Source: JBDTVS01 sp040007095
GTDB lineage: Bacteria > Acidobacteriota > Vicinamibacteria > Vicinamibacterales > CAVVIG01
Length of the DNA: 12,889 bases
Assembly: GCA_040007095.1 (NCBI GenBank)
Contig: JBDTVS010000144.1
Span: 1-12,889, forward strand
Reading direction: 5' to 3'
Within the stretch, counting starts at the first letter, position 1; every line of letters begins with the position of its first letter. Positions 6,715-12,816 of the stretch are shown here, piece after piece. Position numbers and translations under genes: made by a program. Under the pieces are notes generated by a model. It was given only the letters and a program-made list of their open reading frames with translations. It had not been told where the DNA came from and searched no databases.

Positions 6715-8322
6715 TTACTGACCGTCGGCGCCGGGTGGGAGGACATGCGATTTGCAAAACGCCTGGAAGGATCGCAGCGGCACTTCCGAAGCGACACTGT
6801 TGAACAGTCTCGTCTCCGCATGATGTGCGAGTTGTTCCTCGCTCGCGAGGTGCCTTAGGCGGGGGTGCTCGCTGAGCAGTTCCGCTCTTGCGATCGAGAG
6901 AAGTGCTTCGTGCCGATCCGGAGACAAAGCTTCCACGTACCTAGCGATTTCTTTCTCTTGATAGTCCCTATAGGCGTCTTTGAGTCGATCCTGACGACGC
7001 TGCTCGGCGGCTCTCGCTGTCTCGCGTTCGACGCGCTCACCTCTCTTGCGCGTCGTTTCGAAACTCTTTGGGACAGAAATGTTGTCGCGAACAAATGAAA
7101 TGTACAGGCCTGCCGGATTCTGAACTTTTGAGGGATCTCGAGCGATCACCGTGTCGCCCCACTCGAGTTGATCGAGCACGGGTTGGTTCGCGTCCACGCT
7201 CAAGAGGAGTCTCGATGCGTGTTTCCTGGTGACACCTCGCGCGATCAGCGCCTCTAAGCGGGTGTCAGCTATCGACTCTGAATCTCTAGTGCCAGATTCG
7301 TCGTCGCGCGATTGTGGTTCTTCAGGCTCCGGCAAAACTTCTGGAGCGGTCTCCCCCAGCCCCAACCGTCGCTGGCGATCGCGGTGAAATTTCTCGCCGT
7401 GGCGGAAAATGATCTTGTAGTTCTTCCCGTCAGTGGTTCGCTCGATACTCCAGCTGGCCAGGTACCCGTGGGACTGAAGTTCGTTGAGCGAGGGCCCGAG
7501 TTTTTCCGTGATCTTTGAAACGTGTTGATATTGGCGAAGATGTAGCACCTGACACAGCTCGTCGTATCGCTTCGTGTAGGCTCCGTCGTCACGAGACGCG
7601 TACAACCAAATTTGCAGGAGGGGAACTAAGCCCTTCGCGATGTGGGTCTTGAGCTCGCGGTACGTGTCGAGATCGACGGGGAGCAAGTGGTTGCTGTTGA
7701 TATTTTCGAGTTGCCAATCGGATAGCCAAACGTAGTTGCGGTCCGCGATGGAACCATCCGGCAGTTGCTTGCCCATGCTGACCGCTCGATCGAAGCAATG
7801 GAATGCATCCGAAATCCACCGTTTCTGATTCGCGAAGAACACCGTGCCCTCTGACACGATGGTGGTGGCCGTCATGACCTTCAGCCACTCGGCCACGTCG
7901 CGGTAGTTTTTGCCGGCGTCGTTGACGCGGAGGATTTTCAGTAGGTCGGCCGTGGAGAACCCGATCGGATTGGTGATCTTTCCGTCGCGGCGCTGCTGGT
8001 CATTCAGCAGCTTTTGGAACGCCAAATATTTGTCTTGATCGGCCGTGATCGGGAGTCCATATAAGGTGGCGGGGGCGATGATCGCCTTCGCTTCTATCCG
8101 CTTTCCGTCAATGACCTTGATGAACGTGACGTTTTTGGATTTCTCATTCCGGACACGTTTGCTCGATGGAGTAAAAAACCCCAGCGACGCCAAGTTTTTC
8201 TCGATCTTGACGAACTCGACCTTCGACAGCTGTGACGGTCGAGGCCGAATGGCCTCGAGCTGCTCATCGGCAGGATTGCGTCGTTTAGCGATGTTCGTCT
8301 TACGCACGATACCGAGTGTCAA
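6715..8322 (-). CDS. repA: Plasmid replication initiator, RepA (replication initiator protein A family)
   Basis: The 535-residue product would bind the adjacent iterons and start plasmid replication with host DnaA. Residues of about 35-330 carry the family's conserved part: SLGFFTPSSKRVRNEKSKN near the start, GLPITADQDKYLAFQKLL, IGFSTADLLKILRVNDAGKNY, the ISDAFHCFDRAV block, NYVWLSDWQLENI, and LKTHIAKGLVPLLQIWLYAS with the winged-helix-like segment YDELCQVLHLRQYQHVSKI. The C-terminal 200 residues are variable and highly charged (RKRGERVERETARAAEQRRQ), likely helical. The frame begins with TTG at 8320-8322; GTG at 8305-8307 is an equally possible start. An in-frame TAA just upstream excludes a longer protein, and no clear ribosome binding site is seen, which may keep expression low. 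Iterons, a DnaA box and palindromes lie directly upstream. Confidence 0.88.
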   Translation of the reverse strand: MTLGIVRKTNIAKRRNPADEQLEAIRPRPSQLSKVEFVKIEKNLASLGFFTPSSKRVRNEKSKNVTFIKVIDGKRIEAKAIIAPATLYGLPITADQDKYLAFQKLLNDQQRRDGKITNPIGFSTADLLKILRVNDAGKNYRDVAEWLKVMTATTIVSEGTVFFANQKRWISDAFHCFDRAVSMGKQLPDGSIADRNYVWLSDWQLENINSNHLLPVDLDTYRELKTHIAKGLVPLLQIWLYASRDDGAYTKRYDELCQVLHLRQYQHVSKITEKLGPSLNELQSHGYLASWSIERTTDGKNYKIIFRHGEKFHRDRQRRLGLGETAPEVLPEPEEPQSRDDESGTRDSESIADTRLEALIARGVTRKHASRLLLSVDANQPVLDQLEWGDTVIARDPSKVQNPAGLYISFVRDNISVPKSFETTRKRGERVERETARAAEQRRQDRLKDAYRDYQEKEIARYVEALSPDRHEALLSIARAELLSEHPRLRHLASEEQLAHHAETRLFNSVASEVPLRSFQAFCKSHVLPPGADGQ

Positions 8323-8538
8323 AGTTGGCGTTTATGCGACGTGCGAGAGTATTTTCCACAAACCAGGGCGAACCAGCAAGCATTTACCAACAACATGTGG
8401 GTCTCAGCCGACTAATGGCTACAACATGTTGTTGTTCAAGTACATGTGTACGTACATCGAAAAGATGTTGAGCAGCGCAAAGTCTGAGTGGGTCCCTACG
8501 ATTTAGGCCTGAATTCATTGGGAAAAGCCGCGATTTTT
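8323..8538. promoter_or_regulatory. repA upstream control region with palindromes
   Basis: This gene-free stretch lies between repA and the iterons and is less GC-rich than its surroundings. It holds a perfect palindrome ACAACATGTTGT (8421-8432), a half copy ACAACATGT (8390-8398) 31 bp away (about three helical turns), and another palindrome TGTACGTACA (8447-8456). A weak minus-strand promoter (TTGAAC as -35) would overlap the first palindrome. These are candidate operators for repA control, possibly bound by RepA itself; the binding protein is an inference. A T-run at 8534-8540 borders the iterons. Confidence 0.5.
8352..8360 (+). other. DnaA box
   Basis: TTTTCCACA fits the relaxed DnaA-box consensus TTWTNCACA. 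It lies between repA and the iterons, where a host DnaA site is expected in an iteron-type origin. A single 9-bp match of this kind can occur by chance. Confidence 0.5.
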
Positions 8539-8740
8539 TTCCCTTCCGGTACGGTCGGATTTCCCTTGGAGTACGGTCCCCCTTCCCTTCCAGTACGGAC
8601 TTGCTTCCCCTGCAGACCGGGAATTCTTCCCTCCCAGTACGGTTTTCTTCCCTCGGAGTACGGCGGAGCTCCGTTCAGCGGCCACAGCGGATTTCCCTTG
8701 GAGTACGGAGGAACGCGCAGGCATTTCCCTTCGAGTACGG
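8539..8740. repeat. Iteron array, origin of vegetative replication (oriV)
   Basis: Eight direct repeats with consensus TTCCCTTSSAGTACGG start at 8539, 8561, 8583, 8605, 8627, 8648, 8693 and 8725, each 16 bp. The first five are exactly 22 bp apart (two helical turns), the sixth follows after 21 bp, and the last two after 45 and 32 bp. The copy at 8605 is degenerate (TTCCCCTGCAGACCGG); the other seven differ mainly in the two central bases. Their place directly upstream of the RepA-type initiator makes them RepA binding sites, that is, the replication origin and copy-number control element. Confidence 0.9.
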
Positions 8741-8770
8741 ACGCCATTCCAGGACAATCCTCATCCCGTC

Positions 8771-8792
8771 GATGTCTAGATGTCTAGATATC
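8771..8792 (+). repeat. Partition-type repeat pair at the end of the RHH gene
   Basis: Two overlapping copies of the ATGTCTAGA core (8772-8780 and 8780-8788); the second extends to GATGTCTAGATATC (8779-8792). They cover the stop codon of the ribbon-helix-helix gene and lie about 30 bp from the nearest iteron. They are the same motif as in the repeat cluster upstream of parA. Confidence 0.75.
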
Positions 8793-9110
8793 AAGATGTA
8801 CAGCTGGTTTTCCGTGTTTTTCAAATAGCAGGTTCAGGGCCTCCGCGATGAGTTTCACCCCCGCATTTTTCCGATCATCGCCAGCGAGCTCGGCCCGCAG
8901 TACGTCAAATTGCTTCAACGCGGCGGGATGTACGAGGAAGCCGGCTTTTTTGAGTTTGACGACCTTGGACTTCGGCGCTGCTTGAGGAGTCGGGCCGCCC
9001 AACGAGAGACTGCTCAGCGGCGAGAGCGTGCGGCCCGGGCCTGGATCGGTGTCGGCTGGTTCCGAGGCGTTGACGAGTCCCCCGAGATCGACGACGGGTT
9101 TTCTAGACAT
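8784..9110 (-). CDS. Ribbon-helix-helix centromere-binding partition protein (ParB/ParG-like role)
   Basis: A 108-residue protein whose ATG overlaps the end of parA by 8 bp, so the two are co-translated. The N-terminal half (residues 1-45, rich in Pro, Ser, Gly and Asp) looks disordered. The C-terminal part (from KSKVVKLKKAGFLVHPAALK to LIAEALNLLFEKHGKP) fits a ribbon-helix-helix DNA-binding domain: a basic beta strand followed by two helices. Small proteins of this build next to a ParA ATPase bind centromere repeats and often repress their own operon; the flexible tail usually contacts ParA. The ATGTCTAGA repeats around the operon are the likely binding sites. It is not a classical ParB (no HTH or CTPase motifs). 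The role is inferred from fold and position. Confidence 0.75.
   Translation of the reverse strand: MSRKPVVDLGGLVNASEPADTDPGPGRTLSPLSSLSLGGPTPQAAPKSKVVKLKKAGFLVHPAALKQFDVLRAELAGDDRKNAGVKLIAEALNLLFEKHGKPAVHLDI
9102..9110 (-). repeat. Partition-type repeat core at the parA/RHH junction
   Basis: ATGTCTAGA on the minus strand, spanning the start codon of the RHH gene and the stop of parA. It is identical to the core of the repeats at 8771-8792 and 9764-10197 but in the opposite orientation. Part of it is constrained by coding, so this copy may be coincidental. Confidence 0.5.
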
Positions 9111-9765
9111 GGACCGCAGCCTTTACTGGAGGGTTGGAGTGCGTCGATTCGCCGCTCATTCGTCCGCGAACATAGGCCCAGAGGTGATCCATCTCCTCGG
9201 CGCCCTTTCCCTTCGGATCCACTTCTTGGATGGTTCGCCCATCCGCCATCGCGCCGGCGTAGTCGACGCGGTTAAAGACAATCGTCGTGGCGACAGGCCC
9301 GTGCTGCGACAACACGAGGGGTGTCTGTAGAGTAAGTTTCGTGCCGTGGACTCCGCGGGTCACGACGAAGCAGAAATGCTCCCGGCCGACGCTTCGGACC
9401 GCCTGGAGAGTCCGTCCAACGGCCCGCAAGTCGTTCGGGGTGGGCTGGACCGGAATCACGACAAAATCGACAGCGTCGAGGAGGGGCTGCATCTCGGCCG
9501 CTTCGAAGCCAGGAGTATCGATGAGCAGGACTCCCGGCTTGTCTCTGACGGCGGCGAGCCGGTCCGCCACCTCGGCGACCGGAAACTGTGCGAGCTTGAG
9601 GGCGTCCTGAGGACGGGCGTCCCACCACGCTTTTAGATTTTGTTGAGGGTCCAGGTCAACTATGGTGACGTCTTCCCCGCTGGTCATCGCCTGCACCGCA
9701 AGGTGCGCGAGGAGGGTTGTCTTCCCCGAGCCGCCCTTTCTCGATGCGAATAAAACCGTCTTCAT
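9103..9765 (-). CDS. parA: ParA-family partition ATPase
   Basis: The 220-residue protein is a short ParA/MinD-type ATPase that drives plasmid segregation with a DNA-binding partner and a centromere. It shows the deviant Walker A KGGSGKTTL (residues 10-18), the A' motif VDLDPQQN (36-43) and Walker B VLLIDTPG (79-86). The length and lack of an N-terminal HTH extension place it among the small (type Ib-like) ParAs, whose operons are normally repressed by the small partner rather than by ParA itself. The partner RHH gene follows with an 8-bp overlap. The ATG (9763-9765) sits inside a partition repeat, and AGGCGG about 10 nt upstream is a possible ribosome binding site. The reading frame is intact. 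Confidence 0.92.
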   Translation of the reverse strand: MKTVLFASRKGGSGKTTLLAHLAVQAMTSGEDVTIVDLDPQQNLKAWWDARPQDALKLAQFPVAEVADRLAAVRDKPGVLLIDTPGFEAAEMQPLLDAVDFVVIPVQPTPNDLRAVGRTLQAVRSVGREHFCFVVTRGVHGTKLTLQTPLVLSQHGPVATTIVFNRVDYAGAMADGRTIQEVDPKGKGAEEMDHLWAYVRGRMSGESTHSNPPVKAAVHV

Positions 9766-10197
9766 GTCTAGATATCCGCCTGTCTATATATCGCGATGTC
9801 TAGATGCTCAGGAACACCGTGGTTTCTTGGAGCCGACACAATTTCATCCCAACTTCCCTTTTGGCCTGGCCCCGTTTTGTTGTCGTGGCGGGGACGGTCG
9901 TCCAGATGTCTCGACATCTGTATATCATGTTACGCATATATCAAGACGTCTAGATATCGAGACATGCGGTCGATTACAGTCTTCGGTTTGAAGGATTCGC
10001 GCCTGTTTCACGAGAGGACTCTCAAGATCGTGACCTTTGCGCAATGTCTTGACGTCGTAATGTCTGCCTATCGCGATGTCTAGATATCAAGACATCTCAA
10101 AGTCGCGTCGGATCGCAATTCTCACCGCGGTATTCGACATCGTCATGGCTGTATATCGCGACAGACTATCATCGTCTTGTCGCGATGTCTAGATATC
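9764..10197. repeat. Centromere-like repeat region (parS/parC candidate)
   Basis: Repeats of GATGTCTAGATATC or close variants occur at 9764-9776 (lacking the first G), 9795-9806 (to GATG), 9945-9958 (GACGTCTAGATATC), 10075-10088 and 10184-10197. Three copies are preceded by TCGC (9791, 10071, 10180 on). The 10075 copy extends into AAGACATC and forms a near-perfect 22-bp palindrome centred on GATATC. AGATGTC and GACATCT form a separate inverted repeat at 9904-9919. The region has no convincing gene and is rich in TATATC steps. Its position upstream of parA and the shared core with sites at 9102 and 8771 mark it as the partition site bound by the RHH protein. Confidence 0.8.
9785..9814 (-). promoter_or_regulatory. 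Candidate parA promoter overlapped by a partition repeat
   Basis: On the minus strand TTCCTG (9809-9814) and TATATA (9785-9790) are 18 bp apart and lie about 20 bp before the parA start. The spacer contains the repeat copy at 9795-9806, so binding there would block RNA polymerase. The -35 match is weak; the arrangement, more than the boxes, supports the call. Confidence 0.4.
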
Positions 10198-10430
10198 TAA
10201 CGACGACGCGAAGTGCGGATCTCGTTCGAACCGCGCGCCTTGGGTGATGAGCCCAATGGGCCTTCGAACCGCGAGCCGTAGTTGATCTGCGCCGAAGTGA
10301 TCTGATGGGGCAGTCGTTGCCTCGCGTGCGGAGATGGGTGCCGAGTTCCTGTGACCAGCCCGACGCGATTCGGGAGCGGGGGAAGTCAACGACGTCGTGC
10401 GGTCGTCTGATGGCTGTCGAGTCCACGACG
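10198..10430. other. Gene-free stretch between centromere and toxin gene
   Basis: No supported gene or clear regulatory element was seen. The minus-strand frames here are downstream continuations of the frameshifted toxin reading and lack protein-like features. Confidence 0.4.
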
Positions 10431-10744
10431 TTAGGTTTCGTTGGGTTCGTCGTTCGCTTCCGGTTGCAACCGCTGCCTGGCCCCATGACGAATGTGCAGG
10501 ATGTAGACCGTATCGAGCGTGATCGTGAACAGCACGCGATAGCGCCCGTAGACCAACTGCCGAATCTCGAGCTCTGCGCCGCTCTCTGGGGCGAGCGGCA
10601 CCGCTGGGGAAACTGCTCGAGGGCCTGCGCTGCCTGCAAGAATCCGCGACGCCAGTCAGCGGCGCGCGCGGGGGAGTCGTCCCGGATGTGTTGATAGATG
10701 GCTTGGAGATCGGCGTCCGCGAGCGCGGCGATCTCAACCTTCAT
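10431..10744 (-). pseudogene. parE: ParE/RelE-superfamily toxin with a frameshift
   Basis: From ATG 10742-10744 the frame reads MKVEIAALADADLQAIYQHI, then DWRRGFLQAAQALEQFPQRC, typical of the helical hairpin of ParE toxins. Near 10596-10601 the frame is lost: TGCCGCTCG is present where TGCCCGCTCG would keep it. In the neighbouring frame the protein resumes as PLAPESGAELEIRQLVYGRYRVLF, then DTVYILHIRHGARQR, the beta-sheet core ending at TAA 10431-10433. With one C restored the product would be 104 residues, the usual ParE length. ParE toxins poison DNA gyrase; as written this copy would be an out-of-frame, probably inactive protein. It overlaps the antitoxin gene by 11 bp. A dropped C in a short C-run is also a common assembly error, so it may be intact in reality. 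Confidence 0.75.
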
Positions 10745-11015
10745 GACGGCCGACGAGCTCCGCGAGCGCGTCGGCGAGGGGGCGCGTCCGCCCGGCCTTG
10801 ACGTCCTCGAGGCCACGGCGAATGCCCTCGAGCGCCTCCGCGCGATCGACGGTTTCGAGCAGTGCCTGATACGCCTCGGCGTCCTGGACGACGACTTCGG
10901 CGCGGCCGTTGACGGTGAGTACTTGGGGCCGGCCGGTCTCCTTTAAACGCTTCAGGTGGGCCTTGGTATGCCGTTGGAAGTCGGTGAGCGGGTGGATTTC
11001 TTTAAGGTCAATCAT
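10734..11015 (-). CDS. Phd/YefM-family antitoxin
   Basis: A 93-residue antitoxin that would neutralise the overlapping ParE-like toxin and repress the operon. The N-terminal two thirds fit the Phd/YefM DNA-binding fold: IHPLTDFQRHTKAHLKRLKETGRP, followed by VLTVNGRAEVVVQDAEAYQALLE. The C-terminal helix (about residues 56-93, ALEGIRRGLEDVKAGRTRP) would wrap the toxin. The length is normal and the frame intact. The start ATG (11013-11015) is preceded by a weak GAAAGAG. An inverted repeat TTCGCA/TGCGAA lies 13 bp upstream. On a plasmid, such a pair stabilises inheritance by killing plasmid-free cells. Confidence 0.88.
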   Translation of the reverse strand: MIDLKEIHPLTDFQRHTKAHLKRLKETGRPQVLTVNGRAEVVVQDAEAYQALLETVDRAEALEGIRRGLEDVKAGRTRPLADALAELVGRHEG

Positions 11016-11027
11016 GGATCACGCTCT

Positions 11028-11049
11028 TTCGCATTGAATTGACTGCGAA
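11028..11049. promoter_or_regulatory. Candidate operator of the toxin-antitoxin operon
   Basis: TTCGCA (11028-11033) and TGCGAA (11044-11049) form an inverted repeat with a 10-bp spacer just upstream of the antitoxin start; a further ATTCGCA lies near 11084. Phd/YefM antitoxins normally repress from such palindromes. The region is also the divergent spacer toward the plus-strand ORF at 11159. Confidence 0.4.
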
Positions 11050-11158
11050 TAAAATGGTGACAGAAACGGCCTGGAAACGCAATTCGCACGTTGCTATGGG
11101 ATGAGATCGCGGTGCGGTCAGGAGTGGGCGACGGCATCACAGCGGGAGAGGTGACGCG

Positions 11159-11524
11159 ATGACGACCGAGAGTGCGATGACGGTCGTGCGCGAGGCGCAG
11201 CGCGTTGTTCGGGAGCGGCCGGCGGTCGCACCGCCAGTCGAATGGGACATCCTCGCGACGGCCGCCCAGACCTTGGCGGCACAGATTGTCGAGCAGGACG
11301 CGGAGTGGGAACGGGAGCGCGACCGACAGGGTGGGGTAGGCGGGTTGCCGACGGCCCATTTCATCCGTCCGTCCGAGCCCCCCATAACCCGCGTTCCGGG
11401 ATCCACTGGGCACCGCCTCACAGCCGCACTCGCCTATCGTGGTAACTCACACTTGTACAAGGCGTTTCATCCCAATTACACTGACGGGAAATGTAGGAGA
11501 TTGCCTGTGCAGTCCGGATGGTGA
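11159..11524 (+). CDS. Hypothetical protein, possibly truncated by an in-frame stop
   Basis: The ATG at 11159 follows GGGAGAGG at a good distance, so the start is convincing. The first 100 residues look coding (MTTESAMTVVREAQRVVRE, then WDILATAAQTLAAQIVEQDAEW, mostly helical and charged, then HFIRPSEPP). From about residue 97 (SHLYKAFHPNYTDGKCRRL) codon use and composition change and a TGA follows at 11522-11524. The same frame then stays open to TAA 11675-11677 with protein-like sequence (LDAIGEQQAPDREFVTRGVHL, IPREARIAGL). The original protein may have been about 170 residues and later disrupted by a small insertion or a nonsense change. No family was recognised. It faces away from the antitoxin gene and lies upstream of the recombinase in the same direction. 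Confidence 0.55.
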   Translation: MTTESAMTVVREAQRVVRERPAVAPPVEWDILATAAQTLAAQIVEQDAEWERERDRQGGVGGLPTAHFIRPSEPPITRVPGSTGHRLTAALAYRGNSHLYKAFHPNYTDGKCRRLPVQSGW

Positions 11525-11754
11525 TCTTGGGTTGTCCTGGACGCTATCGGCGAGCAGCAGGCGCCCGATCGCGAGTTCGTCACTCGCGGCGTTCACCTCG
11601 TCATTCCGCGGGAGGCGCGGATTGCTGGCCTGCGCGCTTCTGATGGACACGATGTCCTCGGCTTGCCGCGCGCGTAACGATAGAGCCCGCACCGGCTCGC
11701 CGCATCGACCTCATGCGCTGTGCACGGGAGTGTCGGCCCAGGAGAGGCCACCGG

Positions 11755-12726
11755 ATGACCGAAGGCTTGAGCCGCCGTGGAGGAGTGCCGACGCTCACGG
11801 CAACTGGGGCGATCACGCTGCCGTCGGTCATCGTGGACGCAGGGCCGATGGCCAGCGCGCGCTTCCTGGAGTTCTTCGCCGGCCAGATTGCGAACGCACA
11901 AACGCGCGGCGCGTATGCGCGCGCGGCCGGCCAGTTTCTCGCGTGGTGCGACGAGCGCCGGCTCAGGCTCCGAGATATCGGCCCACTCCACGTCGCCACC
12001 TACATCCGCTCGCATTCGGGCGCAGCCCCGACCGTGAAGCAGCATCTGGCCGCGATTCGCGTTCTCTGTGATTGGCTCGTCGTCTCGCAGATCCTCCCGA
12101 TAAATCCGGCCGCGTCGGTCCGGGGCCCGAAGCACGTCGTGACGAAGGGCTCGACGCCCGTGCTGACCGCCGCCGAGACGCGCGCGCTCCTCGACGCCAT
12201 CGACACCCGCACGGTCGTCGGCCTGCGCGATCGCGCCCTGATTGGCGTCATGGTGTACAGCTTCGCGCGCGTGAGTGCGGTCCTCGGTATGCGCCGTCAG
12301 GACTACTTCCCGCAGGGAAAGCGCTGGTGGCTTCGTCTGCATGAGAAGGGGGGCAAGCGTCACGATGTGCCCGCGCATCACTTGGCCGAGGCCTACCTTG
12401 ATGCGTATCTCGACCGCGTCGCTCTCCCCGATCCGAAGCGGCCGCTCTTTCAGAGTGTCGATCGCGACCGGCGGCTCACGGGGCAAGGCCTGGCCCGTCG
12501 GGAGGCACTGGCGATGGTCAAGCGCCGTGCGGCCGCCGCGTGCCTGCCACCATCAATCTGTTGTCACACGTTCCGCGCGACCGGCATTACGGCGTACTTG
12601 TCCAACGGCGGTACCCTTGAGCACGCCCAGCAGATTGCCGCCCATGCTTCTCCCAAGACGACGAAGCTGTACGATCGGAGGGCGGACACCATCTCGCTCG
12701 ATGAAATTGAGCGAATCCTGATCTGA
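11755..12726 (+). CDS. Tyrosine recombinase (phage-integrase/XerC-like)
   Basis: The ATG at 11755 has GGAGAGG 7 nt upstream and is preferred over an earlier ATG at 11713 that lacks one; the product is 323 residues. The N-terminal SAM-like domain (about residues 30-115, including TRGAYARAAGQFLAWCDERRL and TVKQHLAAIRVLCDWLV) is followed by the catalytic domain. Active-site residues can be placed at Arg172 (FARVSAVLGMR), Lys198 (LHEKGGKRHDVP), His271 and Arg274 (CHTFRATGITAYL), His297 (IAAHASPKTTK) and Tyr306 (LYDRR). The set is complete, so the enzyme is probably active. On a plasmid it may resolve multimers or move a gene block; no clear core site or dif-like site was recognised nearby. It is monocistronic as far as seen. 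Confidence 0.9.
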   Translation: MTEGLSRRGGVPTLTATGAITLPSVIVDAGPMASARFLEFFAGQIANAQTRGAYARAAGQFLAWCDERRLRLRDIGPLHVATYIRSHSGAAPTVKQHLAAIRVLCDWLVVSQILPINPAASVRGPKHVVTKGSTPVLTAAETRALLDAIDTRTVVGLRDRALIGVMVYSFARVSAVLGMRRQDYFPQGKRWWLRLHEKGGKRHDVPAHHLAEAYLDAYLDRVALPDPKRPLFQSVDRDRRLTGQGLARREALAMVKRRAAAACLPPSICCHTFRATGITAYLSNGGTLEHAQQIAAHASPKTTKLYDRRADTISLDEIERILI

Positions 12727-12800
12727 TGCGTCCTGCCGGTCCACCGGTCACGCTTTGCCGCTCAGACGATTCCAAGGCGCCCGCTCGTTGGCCTCTGACG

Positions 12801-12816
12801 CCGGAGACCGGTTTTT
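12801..12816 (+). terminator. Weak candidate intrinsic terminator after the recombinase
   Basis: CCGG-AGA-CCGG followed by TTTTT lies about 75 bp after the recombinase stop. The stem is only four pairs (plus a wobble), so the call is tentative. The rest of 12727-12889 shows no supported gene. Confidence 0.25.

Noticed and set aside
8539..8740. CRISPR-like array
   Set aside because: Repeats are 16 bp with 5-6 bp gaps and sit beside a RepA gene, so there are no true spacers; this is an iteron array.
8496..8787. Open frames on both strands across 8496-8787 with repeated Gly-Lys or Ser-Leu-Pro-Tyr type peptides
   Set aside because: They are translations of the iteron array; the repetition is in the DNA, and no start signal or protein feature supports them.
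9851..9870. TTCCCTTTTGG as a ninth iteron
   Set aside because: It matches only the first six or seven bases and lacks AGTACGG.
10004..10012. TGTTTCACG, the left part of the chromosomal ParB parS consensus
   Set aside because: The second half of the palindrome is absent, and the partition partner here is a ribbon-helix-helix protein, not ParB.
9796..10083. 95-codon plus-strand frame through the centromere region
   Set aside because: It runs through the repeat cluster, has no ribosome binding site, and reads like translated repeats.
11593..12486. 297-codon minus-strand frame opposite the recombinase
   Set aside because: Antisense shadow; the plus strand carries all catalytic residues of a tyrosine recombinase.
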